Assembly (NCBI RefSeq): GCF_011009015.1
Contig: NZ_CP048878.1
Coordinates: 2,579,001-2,643,000, forward strand
Direction: 5' to 3'
DNA length: 64,000 nt
Source: Spartinivicinus ruber
Lineage (GTDB): Bacteria; Pseudomonadota; Gammaproteobacteria; Pseudomonadales; Zooshikellaceae
Shown here piece by piece: positions 42,813 through 51,315 of this stretch (position 1 is its first letter; each line of letters begins with the position of its first letter). The position numbers and the translations under genes are program-made. Below the pieces are notes generated by a model. The model was not told the origin of the DNA. It was given only the letters and a program-made list of their open reading frames with translations, and ran no database searches.

Positions 42813-42846
42813 GAGCCTATTGTAACAACATTAGTGTTAACAGGCC
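42041..42846 (-). mobile_element. IS5-family (IS427 group) element with CTAG target duplication
   Basis: Perfect terminal repeats GGCCTGTTAACACTAAT / ATTAGTGTTAACAGGCC, flanked on both sides by CTAG (42037-42040 and 42847-42850). Length 806 bp. It contains one transposase in two frames. It sits between the ghost U and X genes. Confidence 0.88.
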
Positions 42847-43365
42847 CTAGAACAGTATCAGGCCAAACCCTAGATGAAATTGCCTGGCGTTTTTATGGCA
42901 AGACGACAGGTTGTGTGGAGTTGATATTGGAAGCTAACCCTAATTTATCAAAGCAACCAACCATTTTACCCAGTGGCTTAATCATTCAATTACCAGATAT
43001 TCCCGCTAGCCTTGCCTTCCAAGGGTGCTAAATTAATGGTGTGGTTGGGTTATAAAGAAACTGGTTTGGTGAAAATGGGCTCCAACGTGATTGATGAAAT
43101 TGAAATCACAGGGTCACCTTGGGCGATGTGTATTCGGGGTAAAGCAGCAGACATGAGCAAGGAGATGAAAGCCCCACGGACAGAGAAGTGGCAAAATTCT
43201 GGTAAGCCAGCACCGTATTTTTCTCTGACTGAAATTGTGTATACGGTTGCTGCCCGTTATCAGCTGGAACCCAGAGTAGGGGAGGAATACCAGGAAGGGT
43301 AAGTCAGCTTCAGGCATAAAACTACCAACGGTTAGCCTGCAGCCCTCTGATATTACTGACTTACA
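42847..43365 (+). pseudogene. Fused remnants of genes X and D of the ghost prophage
   Basis: AGTATCAGGCCAAACCC continues X (QTLDEIAWRFYGKTTG, ILPSGLIIQLPDIPAS), which runs out of frame into a D segment (LMVWLGYKETGLVKMGSN, MRKEMKAP-like block, LTEIVYTVAARYQLEPRVGEEYQ) after a deletion of the D start. A second deletion joins GAATACCAGGAAGGG to a later D part (SGIKLPTV-like), and homology ends near 43365. Neither protein can be made. Confidence 0.84.
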
Positions 43366-43474
43366 TCCTGCGGCACATATGTGTTATTCATTAGACCAGA
43401 ACAACCTAAAAGCTGGAAGGTATCCTATTAGCCTGTAGTTTTGGTGTTTATGAAATTGCAAGTTAAGTTTTTTC

Positions 43475-43721
43475 TCATTTTAAAATTATATTATTCACAA
43501 TTGAGTTGAACTGGGTATCATACTGTTTGATTAATTTTTTATATTTGCTTTTGATGTCTATATCACAAGGTATTCCACCTTGGTATATAGTGATAACGAT
43601 TGCATTTTTTTTGTTTCCTACTGATCTGTGAAACTCTTTGGCAACATAACAGTTATTAAGTTTATATTGTGAGGGTATAGATGAGTGAGTATTTTTGACT
43701 ATCTCCAATTCTAAAAGTTTA
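43475..43721 (-). pseudogene. C-terminal part of lipoprotein family member D, cut by IS1595
   Basis: YKLNNCYVAKEF, RSVGNKKNAIVITIYQGGIPC and YDTQFNSIVNNIILK match the end of member B. Removing the IS1595 element and one copy of AAAGTTTA joins it in frame to the piece at 44753-45113 (TGYKLLELEIVKN). Confidence 0.85.
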
Positions 43722-44752
43722 CCTAATTATCATCATACCTAAGCTATATTTAGTAGCTTACCTGGTAGTGGAGGTGTTCTCAGTGCTACAAATGCTAGCC
43801 TAGGAATAAATTCTACTAAGCTAAATCTTCGATTAAATCGATACTGAAATTCAGCAAGATAACGTTGTGCATATTTAGCGCGAATAGCATGATAAGTACT
43901 ACGTAAAGCACTTTTTAAGTTTCCAAGGATGGTGTTAACCCAATAAAATTCAGGTTCCTCTACTGATGCACGACCACCACCGCATACAATTTTATCATGA
44001 AGACAACCTGCTTCTATGACACCATTAAAACAGGCCAGTCCATCGGAGATTACGGTACTGCCCTTGGCCAAATTCTGCCTACTCCAAGCCGTTATCTCTT
44101 CTTTATTAAACCCTTTTAAAATGCTCAGTTTAATTCGTGTCGGTTGACCTTGTTTTGTTGTTTCTACGGCTGCTACAAAAGGTATTTTCCCATCTGCTCC
44201 CCTACCTCTTTTGCAACCTGTACGCTCACCACCAAGATAGGCATCATCAATTTCAATAAAACCCGACAATTGCTTGGTGCCTTCTCTTTCTTGCATCACT
44301 TTCATGAGCTTATGTTTCATTCTCCAGGCAGCTTGATAGGAAATACCTAAATGGCGATGTAATTCTATGGCTGATATACCTTTTTTGTCTTGGGAGATCA
44401 AATACATCCCTTGGAACCAAGTCTTTAATGGTAATTTGGTTGATTCAAAGATAGTACCTGCAGTTACAGATGTTTGCTGGTGACATTTATAGCACTGCTG
44501 AAGCTTTCTAGTAGTGAGTTGACAGCATTTGTCGTATCCACAATTGGGGCACTGAAAACCTTCTGGCCATCGCAATTTGTATAAGGTATTAAAGCATTGT
44601 TCTTCTGTACCATATTGTTTGAGAAACTCGTTTAAACTCAGGCCTTTTTGAAATTGAACTTTGTTGATAGCCATTATTTATACCTTCTCAATTAAGTTTC
44701 CATGCTGTTCAAATATACAGCAGTTAATGGCTTAGGTATAGTGATAATTAGG
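43722..44752 (-). mobile_element. IS1595-family element (ISXO2-like) with 8-bp target duplication
   Basis: Inverted ends CCTAATTATCATCATACC and, from the right, CCTAATTATCACTATACC. The 8-bp direct repeat AAAGTTTA flanks it at 43714-43721 and 44753-44760, as usual for the family. Length 1031 bp. Confidence 0.9.
43739..44674 (-). CDS. IS1595-family (ISXO2-like) transposase
   Basis: A protein of 311 residues with an N-terminal zinc ribbon (CPNCGY, CYKCHQQTSVTAGTIFESTKLPLKTW), the LYLIS-like block ISQDKKGISAIELHRHLGISYQAAWRMKHKL, and the DDE-type core: GFIEIDDAYLGGER, TVISDGLACF and a C-terminal YWVNTILGNLKSALRSTYHAI with FQYRFNRR. It is complete and could be active. Confidence 0.92.
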   Translation of the reverse strand: MAINKVQFQKGLSLNEFLKQYGTEEQCFNTLYKLRWPEGFQCPNCGYDKCCQLTTRKLQQCYKCHQQTSVTAGTIFESTKLPLKTWFQGMYLISQDKKGISAIELHRHLGISYQAAWRMKHKLMKVMQEREGTKQLSGFIEIDDAYLGGERTGCKRGRGADGKIPFVAAVETTKQGQPTRIKLSILKGFNKEEITAWSRQNLAKGSTVISDGLACFNGVIEAGCLHDKIVCGGGRASVEEPEFYWVNTILGNLKSALRSTYHAIRAKYAQRYLAEFQYRFNRRFSLVEFIPRLAFVALRTPPLPGKLLNIA

Positions 44753-45113
44753 AAAGTTTATAACCAGTATGATATAGGTAGTCATCTCTTAGTTTTTCCC
44801 TTTTTTCAGAATAAATACCATCCTCCCCTTTAAAGCCTTCTCGAAACTCATCGTACAGTTCGTAGGCTCTGCTAAAAGTTAAATCTATAAACTTATCAAT
44901 CTGATTTGTATCTTTGTTTACTTCAATAAATACATACCACTCTCTTGTAATTTTAGATCCAAATAAGCTTCTATTCATATCATTTTTAATATAATTGTCA
45001 AATCCTGTGTGAAAGTCTGCTTCAAATAATTGCCAATTTTTAGGGATTTTAAATTGCAAAATAGGGCTTCTTGATGAAGTGAAGTATCCGTTGCTTATTT
45101 CTCGTACTGGTGA
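44753..45113 (-). pseudogene. Middle part of lipoprotein family member D
   Basis: On the minus strand: VREISNGYFTSSRSPILQFKIPKNWQLFE, FDNYIKNDMNRSLFGSKITREW, IDLTFSRAYELYDEF and YLYHTGYKL, in line with members A and B. It is bounded by an ISAs1 element upstream (45114) and the IS1595 element downstream (44752). Joined across both elements the gene is nearly whole. Confidence 0.85.
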
Positions 45114-46331
45114 CAGGGCAATCGCATATAAAAATACAACAAAATCAGTATAATAGGATAAAAAGCAACTGATATAGAGTGCAACATTGGTAAAAAATAG
45201 TACAGTTTTAGATCATTTTGAACAGTTAGATGATCCTCGAATGGAACGCCATCGTCGCCATAAGCTCATTGATATTATTACTATTACGATTTGTGCCGCT
45301 TTATGTGGAGCAGATGACTGGGTAGCTATTGAGCGATTTGGTAACGCCAAAGAATCATGGTTTAAAAGCTTTCTAGAACTACCGAATGGAATACCCTCTC
45401 ATGATACCTTTGGTCGTTTTTTCTCACGCCTTTGCCCTATCTCGTTTCAAAGCTGCTTCATCCAATGGATTCAGTCAATCACTGATAGCTTACCTGGCAA
45501 GCTGGTAGCAATTGATGGTAAAACCCTTAGACGATCATTTACTGAACCTGATAAGAAGAACGCTATTCACTTGGTTAACGCATGGTCAATAGAAAATAAG
45601 CTGGTGTTAGGCCAACTTAAAACTGATAGGAAATCCAATGAAATCACCGCCATTCCTGAACTATTAGAAGCAATAACAGTTAAAGGTGCTGTTGTATCAA
45701 TAGATGCGATGGGATGTCACAAAGCCATTGCTGAAAAAACTCGTGAAAAAGAGGCTCATTACTTGTTGGCAGTTAAAAATAACCAACCTCGTTTATATTC
45801 TGCTATTCAAGAACAACTGTATTCTAAAAAAGCCAAAGTGTATCAACGTCCCGCTATAGACTTTCATTCTTCAGAAAAAGAACAGCATGGCCGTCATGAG
45901 ATACGGCGCTGCTGGGTTTATCACTCAGTGGCTAAACTACCTATAGCAACAGAGTGGATCGATTTAGCGGCTGTCGTTAGGGTTGAAACAGAGCGCACCT
46001 TGCAAGGCAAAAAAGCAAAAGAACAACGCTATTATATTTCTAGCCAGCCCTTGTCAGCAAAAGCTGTCAGTGAAATGATTCAGCATCATTGGCAAATTGA
46101 GAATAGCCTACATTGGAGTCTGGATGTTGCATTTAGGGAAGATGATAGTCGAATTCGTATAGGCCATTCAGCTGAAAACATGTCCAGGATTAGACAAATA
46201 GCCCTTAATATACTTAAACAAGATGACACTTATAAAATTGGTATAAAAAATAAGAGGCTGTCTGCTGGTTGGGATCATGAGTATTTAATGAAGTTGATTT
46301 GTTCCGTGTAAATTTATATGCGATTGCCCTG
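45114..46331 (+). mobile_element. ISAs1-family element with 10-bp target duplication
   Basis: Perfect ends CAGGGCAATCGCATATAAA and its complement. GTACTGGTGA flanks it at 45104-45113 and 46332-46341. Length 1218 bp. Confidence 0.92.
45187..46311 (+). CDS. ISAs1-family transposase
   Basis: A protein of 374 residues: VLDHFEQLDDPRMERHRRHKLIDIITITICAALCGADDW, then FSRLCPISFQSCFIQWI, LVAIDGKTLRRSF (first Asp), VSIDAMGCHKAIAEK (second Asp), YLLAVKNNQP, RYYISSQPLSAKAVSEMIQHHWQIENSLHWSLDVAFREDDSRIRIGHSAENMSRIRQIALNILKQD (Glu region). All family blocks are present and the frame is intact. Confidence 0.95.
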   Translation: MVKNSTVLDHFEQLDDPRMERHRRHKLIDIITITICAALCGADDWVAIERFGNAKESWFKSFLELPNGIPSHDTFGRFFSRLCPISFQSCFIQWIQSITDSLPGKLVAIDGKTLRRSFTEPDKKNAIHLVNAWSIENKLVLGQLKTDRKSNEITAIPELLEAITVKGAVVSIDAMGCHKAIAEKTREKEAHYLLAVKNNQPRLYSAIQEQLYSKKAKVYQRPAIDFHSSEKEQHGRHEIRRCWVYHSVAKLPIATEWIDLAAVVRVETERTLQGKKAKEQRYYISSQPLSAKAVSEMIQHHWQIENSLHWSLDVAFREDDSRIRIGHSAENMSRIRQIALNILKQDDTYKIGIKNKRLSAGWDHEYLMKLICSV

Positions 46332-46412
46332 GTACTGGTGACTTTAAGTGAACACAATTCACTAATAGGCTAACAGTAATGACTGTAATTAATAATTTTG
46401 TTGTAATGATTA
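46332..46412 (-). pseudogene. Signal-peptide part of lipoprotein family member D
   Basis: On the minus strand: TKLLITVITVSLLVNCVHLKSPV, a leader with the lipobox LVNC that leads into VREISNGYF across the ISAs1 element. The expected ATG codon appears to have changed to ACA. The rest of 46413-46550 shows nothing recognised. Confidence 0.72.
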
Positions 46413-46550
46413 TGTATTTAAGTATTTTTTTGTCATAGATTGAATCAGAGTTTTTATATTATTTTCATATTTATTCACAAGGAACTCCATCTTTACCCTT
46501 ATCGAGCCGGTAAAATAAAGGATATAATTAATCCATATGGAATAGCTAGC

Positions 46551-47429
46551 TTAGTGGTAGTGGTTATTAACTTTATGCCAGAGCACCTCTTTTTCCAGCG
46601 GGGTTTGAGGAGGAAGTAAAGGGTTTTTTAGATTGAAAATTATTCTATTTTCCATATTGGCTGATTTAAAAATTTCAGCATGTGATGGGTGATTATAAAA
46701 GAGCTGATCAAAGCTGCCATCCTTTATCGATAGCCATAAACCTCTTTCCAATCTATCGGCAAGTTTCGTATTAGATTTATTAACAAAAAAGTAGAATGGG
46801 GCTGGATAGACAAGCATTAGAGTCTCATTCACGATAAAGTGATCATTTTTGTGTGACTCTATTTCTCCCCAAACTTCAGTAACTCCACGAGGAAAATAGT
46901 CAAATCTACGGTGTTTCAACATTGCAAATAACCCTTCATAATCAGGGCTTGTAATGGTTGTTATGCCATTTGTTGTTAGGATTATTGTATCTGGCCAATC
47001 GTGGCCTTGGCCTGCTCGGTACTTTTTGAGCTGCTCAAGACTTTTGATTGATTCAAACTTTGTTTTATCTTTTTCTCGAATAATGAAAATTCGGTGGCCA
47101 AGTAATCCTTTTAACAGAGGAATACGAATCGGTAAAAGTAGCTCTTCACGACGACGGGAAGTCATAGTCCATAAGACACTTATAAATTTATTTTCTTGAA
47201 GGCTGGCAATTGCCCTATCTTGGCTTAAAGGTGATTCAGCCATGTTAACAGTGAAGTTTCCGTCAGTGTTTTTAGTTTTATTAAGAACCAGGTGTAATAA
47301 CTCTATATAATATAAATCTCTATTATCTGTTTCGCTATACTTTGACACATGGGTAACGGTAAGCTCACTTAATGATATGCGGCTGAAAACTATAAATAGA
47401 GCCAATGAGATAGTGGTGAATGATTTCAT
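46551..47429 (-). CDS. Periplasmic substrate-binding-like protein
   Basis: A protein of 292 residues, signal peptide MKSFTTISLALFIVFSRISLS, then a bilobal SBP-like body: YYIELLHLVLNKTK, SLQENKFISVLWTMTSRRREELLLPIRIPLLKGLLGHRIFII, YEGLFAMLKHRRFDYFPRGVTEVWGEI and NKSNTKLADRLERGLWLSIKDGSFDQLF. It is in the same broad class as 30454 and 31274 but clearly diverged. No transport genes lie nearby; the ligand is unknown. Confidence 0.68.
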   Translation of the reverse strand: MKSFTTISLALFIVFSRISLSELTVTHVSKYSETDNRDLYYIELLHLVLNKTKNTDGNFTVNMAESPLSQDRAIASLQENKFISVLWTMTSRRREELLLPIRIPLLKGLLGHRIFIIREKDKTKFESIKSLEQLKKYRAGQGHDWPDTIILTTNGITTITSPDYEGLFAMLKHRRFDYFPRGVTEVWGEIESHKNDHFIVNETLMLVYPAPFYFFVNKSNTKLADRLERGLWLSIKDGSFDQLFYNHPSHAEIFKSANMENRIIFNLKNPLLPPQTPLEKEVLWHKVNNHYH

Positions 47430-47613
47430 TTTTTCTTGACAACTTAACGCTTATACAACCGTTAAGTATATCATTACAATCAGTTTTTATCCTATGTGAG
47501 CTGTTTGATATGATTTTAATTGGAATGCTTGAAAATGATATTATCATTGAAGGGGAGTAACTTTTTCTTTGTTGCTAGAAAAAATTTAAATAAACTGTAA
47601 TGGTTAAAAATAA

Positions 47614-47636
47614 AAAAGGCCTCAATAAGGCCTTTT
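47614..47636. terminator. Hairpin AAAAGGCCT / AGGCCTTTT
   Basis: A perfect 9-bp stem with A and T tails, 20 bp after the stop of the PEP-CTERM gene on the minus strand. Confidence 0.8.
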
Positions 47637-47655
47637 ATTTTACTTAAGTTGCTTG

Positions 47656-48390
47656 TTAAGCGATTGCAGATTTAAATGTGCGACGGCGGTTGCGAATTAA
47701 TGGAACTAAGGCTAAAGTCATTAAAAATAATGAAAGTGTCGCTGGCGTATCAACATTTACTGTTGTTTGATTCGCTGCATCATACCAACCAGACTGGGTG
47801 ACAGCGAAATTTTGCAATGAGCCGTCTGCGTTATAAGCAAAGGTGCTACCGATACTTGGATGGTACCAAATGCCTATTTTTTCACCAAATTCAACGCCAT
47901 TCCACTCAGCTGTATTTAATAACGAGTTAATTTGAGTGGTATCTAACTCAAAATTGAATGTTCTTTCATTACCATTATCTGAAACATTAATAAAGTTAGC
48001 ACCAGTTGAAGAAATATAATTTTGATCTAGTTGCCAGGTGTTGTAGGTGGTTCGACCATTGTAGATATAGGAAGTCAATGTTCCTGTTGCGAGGTCTCCA
48101 TACATAATGGCATATTCACTCACGTGGCCTTTAGGATCAGGACCATCACTAACTACTAGCCAGAAACCATCAGTATACTGGCCATTTGCTTTTTGTGATG
48201 TGGCTTGCCAACTAAATGTTTGGTTATCTGAATTATAGCGGGTTGTGATATTGGTTATTTTGCCTCCAGCAGGATTGCTAGCAGGGTTATTGATTTCATA
48301 TTGATAAATAGGAGCAGCAATAGTGTTACTAGTATAAATAGCTGCTAATGAAACTGCACCGGCTAGAAACTTACCTAATGATTTGATCAT
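47656..48390 (-). CDS. Secreted PEP-CTERM-like protein
   Basis: A protein of 244 residues. Signal peptide MIKSLGKFLAGAVSLAAIYTSNTIAA; body with beta-rich, Asn/Thr-rich sequence (WQATSQKANGQYTDGFWLVVSDGPDPKGH, FELDTTQINSLL, IGIWYHPS); C-terminus V-DTPATLSLFLMTLALVPLIRNRRR, a variant PEP-CTERM tripartite signal (V-x-TPATL, helix, Arg cluster). Such proteins are cut and anchored or released by exosortase, usually with exopolysaccharide. No exosortase gene is in the window. It has a clear terminator and a 379-bp upstream region. Confidence 0.78.
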   Translation of the reverse strand: MIKSLGKFLAGAVSLAAIYTSNTIAAPIYQYEINNPASNPAGGKITNITTRYNSDNQTFSWQATSQKANGQYTDGFWLVVSDGPDPKGHVSEYAIMYGDLATGTLTSYIYNGRTTYNTWQLDQNYISSTGANFINVSDNGNERTFNFELDTTQINSLLNTAEWNGVEFGEKIGIWYHPSIGSTFAYNADGSLQNFAVTQSGWYDAANQTTVNVDTPATLSLFLMTLALVPLIRNRRRTFKSAIA

Positions 48391-48769
48391 AATTATAACC
48401 TACTTCTATTAAGTTATTTAATTTGCAAGTGATTTTGCTTGCTTGAGCTGTCAAGCAAAGCCCATGCCATAAATTATTTTTCTTCTAACTATCTGATTTT
48501 TAAAAATTAAAAAATATTGAGTTGGGGTGGGTTGTATAGGGGACAATAATATAGATATTCGCGTAAAAATAATCGTATTTTTGAAATACAATACTTTTGT
48601 CCTGTTAGGTGTATCTAATGAAATAGGTGTTAATAATAATAGATTTTATCTAGCTAATTATACTGTTAATGATTTCTATGTAAAATTACATGACATTTTT
48701 TGATTGATTGTTTGTTATTTATTGTTGAGGGGTTATTGCTTCTATTAAATTCACAGTAGGTTATATAGC
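48391..48769. promoter_or_regulatory. Intergenic region upstream of the PEP-CTERM gene
   Basis: AT-rich and without genes. TTGCTTG (48439-48445) and CAAGCAA (48452-48458) form a short hairpin about 50 bp upstream of the start at 48390, perhaps in its leader. Confidence 0.4.
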
Positions 48770-49843
48770 CTAACCCGATTTTTCTAAGTCAATATTGAGG
48801 TCAGAAGCAGTAGTTGGCTTGGGTGGTTGTTCTGGTAAATCCAGTTGACTAGCATCAGGGTTAATCAGTTCTTGTTGAATGCGTTGAAACTCTTTCATCA
48901 GGTTTTCGGGTAGTTGGTTTTGTGAAGACAATTTGTGTTGTAAGTTGGTTAATTTAGATGAAACCTGCATACGTTCAGTCAATAGCTGTTCGTTAATGCG
49001 ACTTTTCGCGGCATTTTCTTGTAAGGTAATACTTTCTTTTACGTCACTTTGAATAATTGATTCCACTGCACTGACTAACCGATGAAGGATTCGATAAACA
49101 ACAGAAGCAGAAAATCCTCCCAACAGAGCCAATACGGGTTTACCTAGACCATGTAATGAGCCAGACATTTTACCATTATGCTCACTGATACTTTCTATAG
49201 GGATAAGTGAAGCTAAAATAATGCCGGATAACAGCCCTAAGACAAAACGAATCCAATAGGATGAGCCATGTATTTCATCAAAAGTTCTATTTTTAATGTA
49301 GTAATTGGCCTGAAATAAACCTGCAAAAGAAGCTCCAATGGCTGCTGCTGTTAATAAAAATAACTCATTAATCAATAACGATATACCAGAGTTTTCTAAT
49401 AAACTGAAACTGCTGGGTATACCATTAACATAGTCGGATAAGCTTAAAGTGATAAAACTAATTAATGCGGCAATAGCCACTAAAATCATGTGTCGAATTA
49501 AAGGGACTGGCCCTAAAAACGTTATCCACTTGGGTTTTTTGGTTTCGCTTGCCAGTAATAAGAGTGTTTTTGGTCTAGCAGGAGCAATCAAGTCGGTTAA
49601 GTGATTATGGATTAATGACAAATGATATGCATTATTTTTAGGAAGTTTAGACGTGTTTGTGCTGATTAATTCCAGCTGTGGATCTTCACTGGACGGGTCA
49701 TAAAGTTGTAAGTTTTCTAACTCATAAGCTTCTAAGGAAGCTGCTAAGTTCGCTGGCACCTTTAGTCCGGAGGCAAATGCGTATTGCATCATGGCTTTAC
49801 ATTCAAGAAGAATATCGTGTTGTATTGTGCTATCCGTTGGCAT
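48770..49843 (-). CDS. Membrane protein with four helices and cytosolic coiled coil
   Basis: A protein of 357 residues. The N-terminal 110 residues are soluble (DILLECKAMMQYAFASGLKVPANL, HLSLIHNHLTDLIAPARPKTLLLLA), then four hydrophobic helices (near residues 115-135, 148-180, 197-217 and 228-250), then a helical tail (VSAVESIIQSDVKESITLQE, LTERMQVSSKLTNLQHKLS) ending in a Pro-rich stretch. No family is recognised. It is typical in composition for the host chromosome and probably marks the start of the backbone beyond the prophage remnants. Confidence 0.66.
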   Translation of the reverse strand: MPTDSTIQHDILLECKAMMQYAFASGLKVPANLAASLEAYELENLQLYDPSSEDPQLELISTNTSKLPKNNAYHLSLIHNHLTDLIAPARPKTLLLLASETKKPKWITFLGPVPLIRHMILVAIAALISFITLSLSDYVNGIPSSFSLLENSGISLLINELFLLTAAAIGASFAGLFQANYYIKNRTFDEIHGSSYWIRFVLGLLSGIILASLIPIESISEHNGKMSGSLHGLGKPVLALLGGFSASVVYRILHRLVSAVESIIQSDVKESITLQENAAKSRINEQLLTERMQVSSKLTNLQHKLSSQNQLPENLMKEFQRIQQELINPDASQLDLPEQPPKPTTASDLNIDLEKSG

Positions 49844-50018
49844 TGGTGCTTGTCCCTATGTTTGATTATTAATGAGTATAGCTAGCTTTTGCGACAACCT
49901 TGAATGGAGTAAAGGTTGACAGCATTGATGGCATTACGTTAAGTTAGCATCTCCTTCAATAAACAACGCTTTCAGACATCGGCCCCTGAAAGGTATTAAA
50001 TATTTTCGGCCGTTTCAA

Positions 50019-50240
50019 ATGTATCAATGTCAACAGTGTTCTTCTCTGGTAAGTGCTAATACACCTTCCTATTCATTGGTTATTCAAAAACGTAAACAGT
50101 CTTATCCCAAGCGCTCTAAGGTAAATGAGCATCATAAAGAGGGAAAAGCTAAGATAACAGATGATCCTGGTGGTACAGGGTTTGAAATTGTCAAAGAAAT
50201 AGCCGTGTGCCGCGCTTGCTATGATGCGCTTTGCGAATAA
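50019..50240 (+). CDS. Small zinc-ribbon-like protein
   Basis: A protein of 73 residues with CQQC near the N-terminus and CRAC near the C-terminus (MYQCQQCSSLVSANTPSYSLV, then KEIAVCRACYDALCE), suggesting a single zinc site, with a basic, Lys-rich middle. No family is recognised and no strong ribosome binding site is seen. It is flanked by a divergent membrane gene and a convergent secreted-protein gene. Confidence 0.55.
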   Translation: MYQCQQCSSLVSANTPSYSLVIQKRKQSYPKRSKVNEHHKEGKAKITDDPGGTGFEIVKEIAVCRACYDALCE

Positions 50241-50281
50241 TTTTTAGGTTAAATGGCTACTACAGTAGCCATATATATTAA

Positions 50282-50656
50282 TTATCCAAGGGCAATTATT
50301 TCGCCGTATTTTCCAGGTGCGTAATAATTTTCACCATTAGGTTTATAGACTCTAAAACGTTGCCAGTCAGAAAGCTTATTATTAGCAGGTTGCGCTACAT
50401 AACCTTCATGGCACTGGCTGTTTACAGATAAATAATCAGTTTCAGATACACTCATGTACTTAAAATACTTACCCCATACGATAGGACTTTCCCGCCACTG
50501 GCCAGATATGGTGACATAATTATCATAACTATCTTTTAACCAATACCAGTCTTTACCATCAGATGTAGCACAAAATACATAAGTCCAGGCGGCATATGCT
50601 TTAGTTTGGTTGAGGAGTAGTAATACCAGAGTAATTATTAAACGAATTTTATTCAT
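50282..50656 (-). CDS. Small secreted protein of unknown function
   Basis: A protein of 124 residues with a clear signal peptide (MNKIRLIITLVLLLLNQTKAYA, cut before AWTYVF). The mature part is tryptophan- and tyrosine-rich (WTYVFCATSDGKDWYWLKDSYDN, WRESPIVWGKYFKYMS) with two Cys that may pair. No family is recognised. AT-rich spacing separates it from the VOC gene. Confidence 0.6.
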   Translation of the reverse strand: MNKIRLIITLVLLLLNQTKAYAAWTYVFCATSDGKDWYWLKDSYDNYVTISGQWRESPIVWGKYFKYMSVSETDYLSVNSQCHEGYVAQPANNKLSDWQRFRVYKPNGENYYAPGKYGEIIALG

Positions 50657-50769
50657 TGCAGTATCTTCATTATGGATTAAGAATTAATAATTCTATTGTC
50701 GTATAATTGGTAGCAATACAGGTTTTATGTAGTGAAATGTGTCTGGATCGTAATTTAGAGGTGCTATAT

Positions 50770-50785
50770 CTGACTGATTAGTCAG
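50770..50785. promoter_or_regulatory. Palindrome CTGACT-GATT-AGTCAG upstream of the VOC gene
   Basis: A perfect 6-bp inverted repeat about 90 bp before the ATG at 50874, in a position that fits a TetR-like or other dimeric operator. The regulator is not identified. Confidence 0.4.
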
Positions 50786-50873
50786 TTATTTGTGTGACTA
50801 CTGACATAATGTCGTCAGGATGAGTCATCTATGCTAATAGCTGTTAACTATTACATTAATAGGGAATCATAAA

Positions 50874-51290
50874 ATGTCGGATGATATGCCAAGCATAATT
50901 TCTCATGTATCCATTGGTACTAATCAATTTGAGCAAGCTGTGAGTTTTTATGACAAAGTACTGGAACCTTTGGGATGTAAGCGAATGATGGAGTATCCTG
51001 GAGCAGTCGCTTATGGTAAACAGTTTCCAGAGTTTTGGGTGCAAACGCCCATTGATGGTAAAACGGCGACGATTGGAAATGGTACCCATATAGGTTTTTT
51101 AGCGCCTTCCAAACAAGTAGTGGATGCATTTTTTCAAGCAGCATTGGCAGCAGGAGCAAAAGAGGAGGGCGCACCAGGGCCTCGTCAAGACTATGGTGAA
51201 CCTTATTATGGCTGTTTTGTTCGCGATTTAGATGGCCATAAAATAGAGGTTCACTTTTGGGATGTGTCGTTAATGTCACAAAATATGTAA
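50874..51290 (+). CDS. VOC-family (glyoxalase/dioxygenase-like) protein
   Basis: A protein of 138 residues: SIISHVSIGTNQFEQAVSFYDKVLEPLGCKRMM, then PEFWVQTPIDGKTATIGNGTHIGFLAPS, VDAFFQAALAAGAKEEGAPG and YGCFVRDLDGHKIEVHFW. The pairs of beta-alpha-beta units and the metal-binding His (SHVSIG) and Glu (KIEVHF) fit the vicinal oxygen chelate superfamily. The substrate cannot be read from the sequence. AGGGAA lies 8 nt before the start. It shares a terminator with the convergent ETF-QO gene. Confidence 0.86.
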   Translation: MSDDMPSIISHVSIGTNQFEQAVSFYDKVLEPLGCKRMMEYPGAVAYGKQFPEFWVQTPIDGKTATIGNGTHIGFLAPSKQVVDAFFQAALAAGAKEEGAPGPRQDYGEPYYGCFVRDLDGHKIEVHFWDVSLMSQNM

Positions 51291-51315
51291 AAAAGGGGCT
51301 CCTAGCCCCTTTTTT
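51289..51315. terminator. Strong bidirectional terminator between the VOC and ETF-QO genes
   Basis: AAAAAAGGGGCT, loop CCT, AGCCCCTTTTTT: a perfect 12-bp stem. It also forms both stop codons. Confidence 0.92.

Noticed and set aside
43012-43302. A separate short tail gene
   Set aside because: It is a piece of gene D without start or end, with two deletions; part of the ghost prophage.
47365-47547. Minus-strand frame of 60 residues upstream of the binding-like protein
   Set aside because: It overlaps the signal peptide of the 46551-47429 gene in another frame and has no recognisable features.
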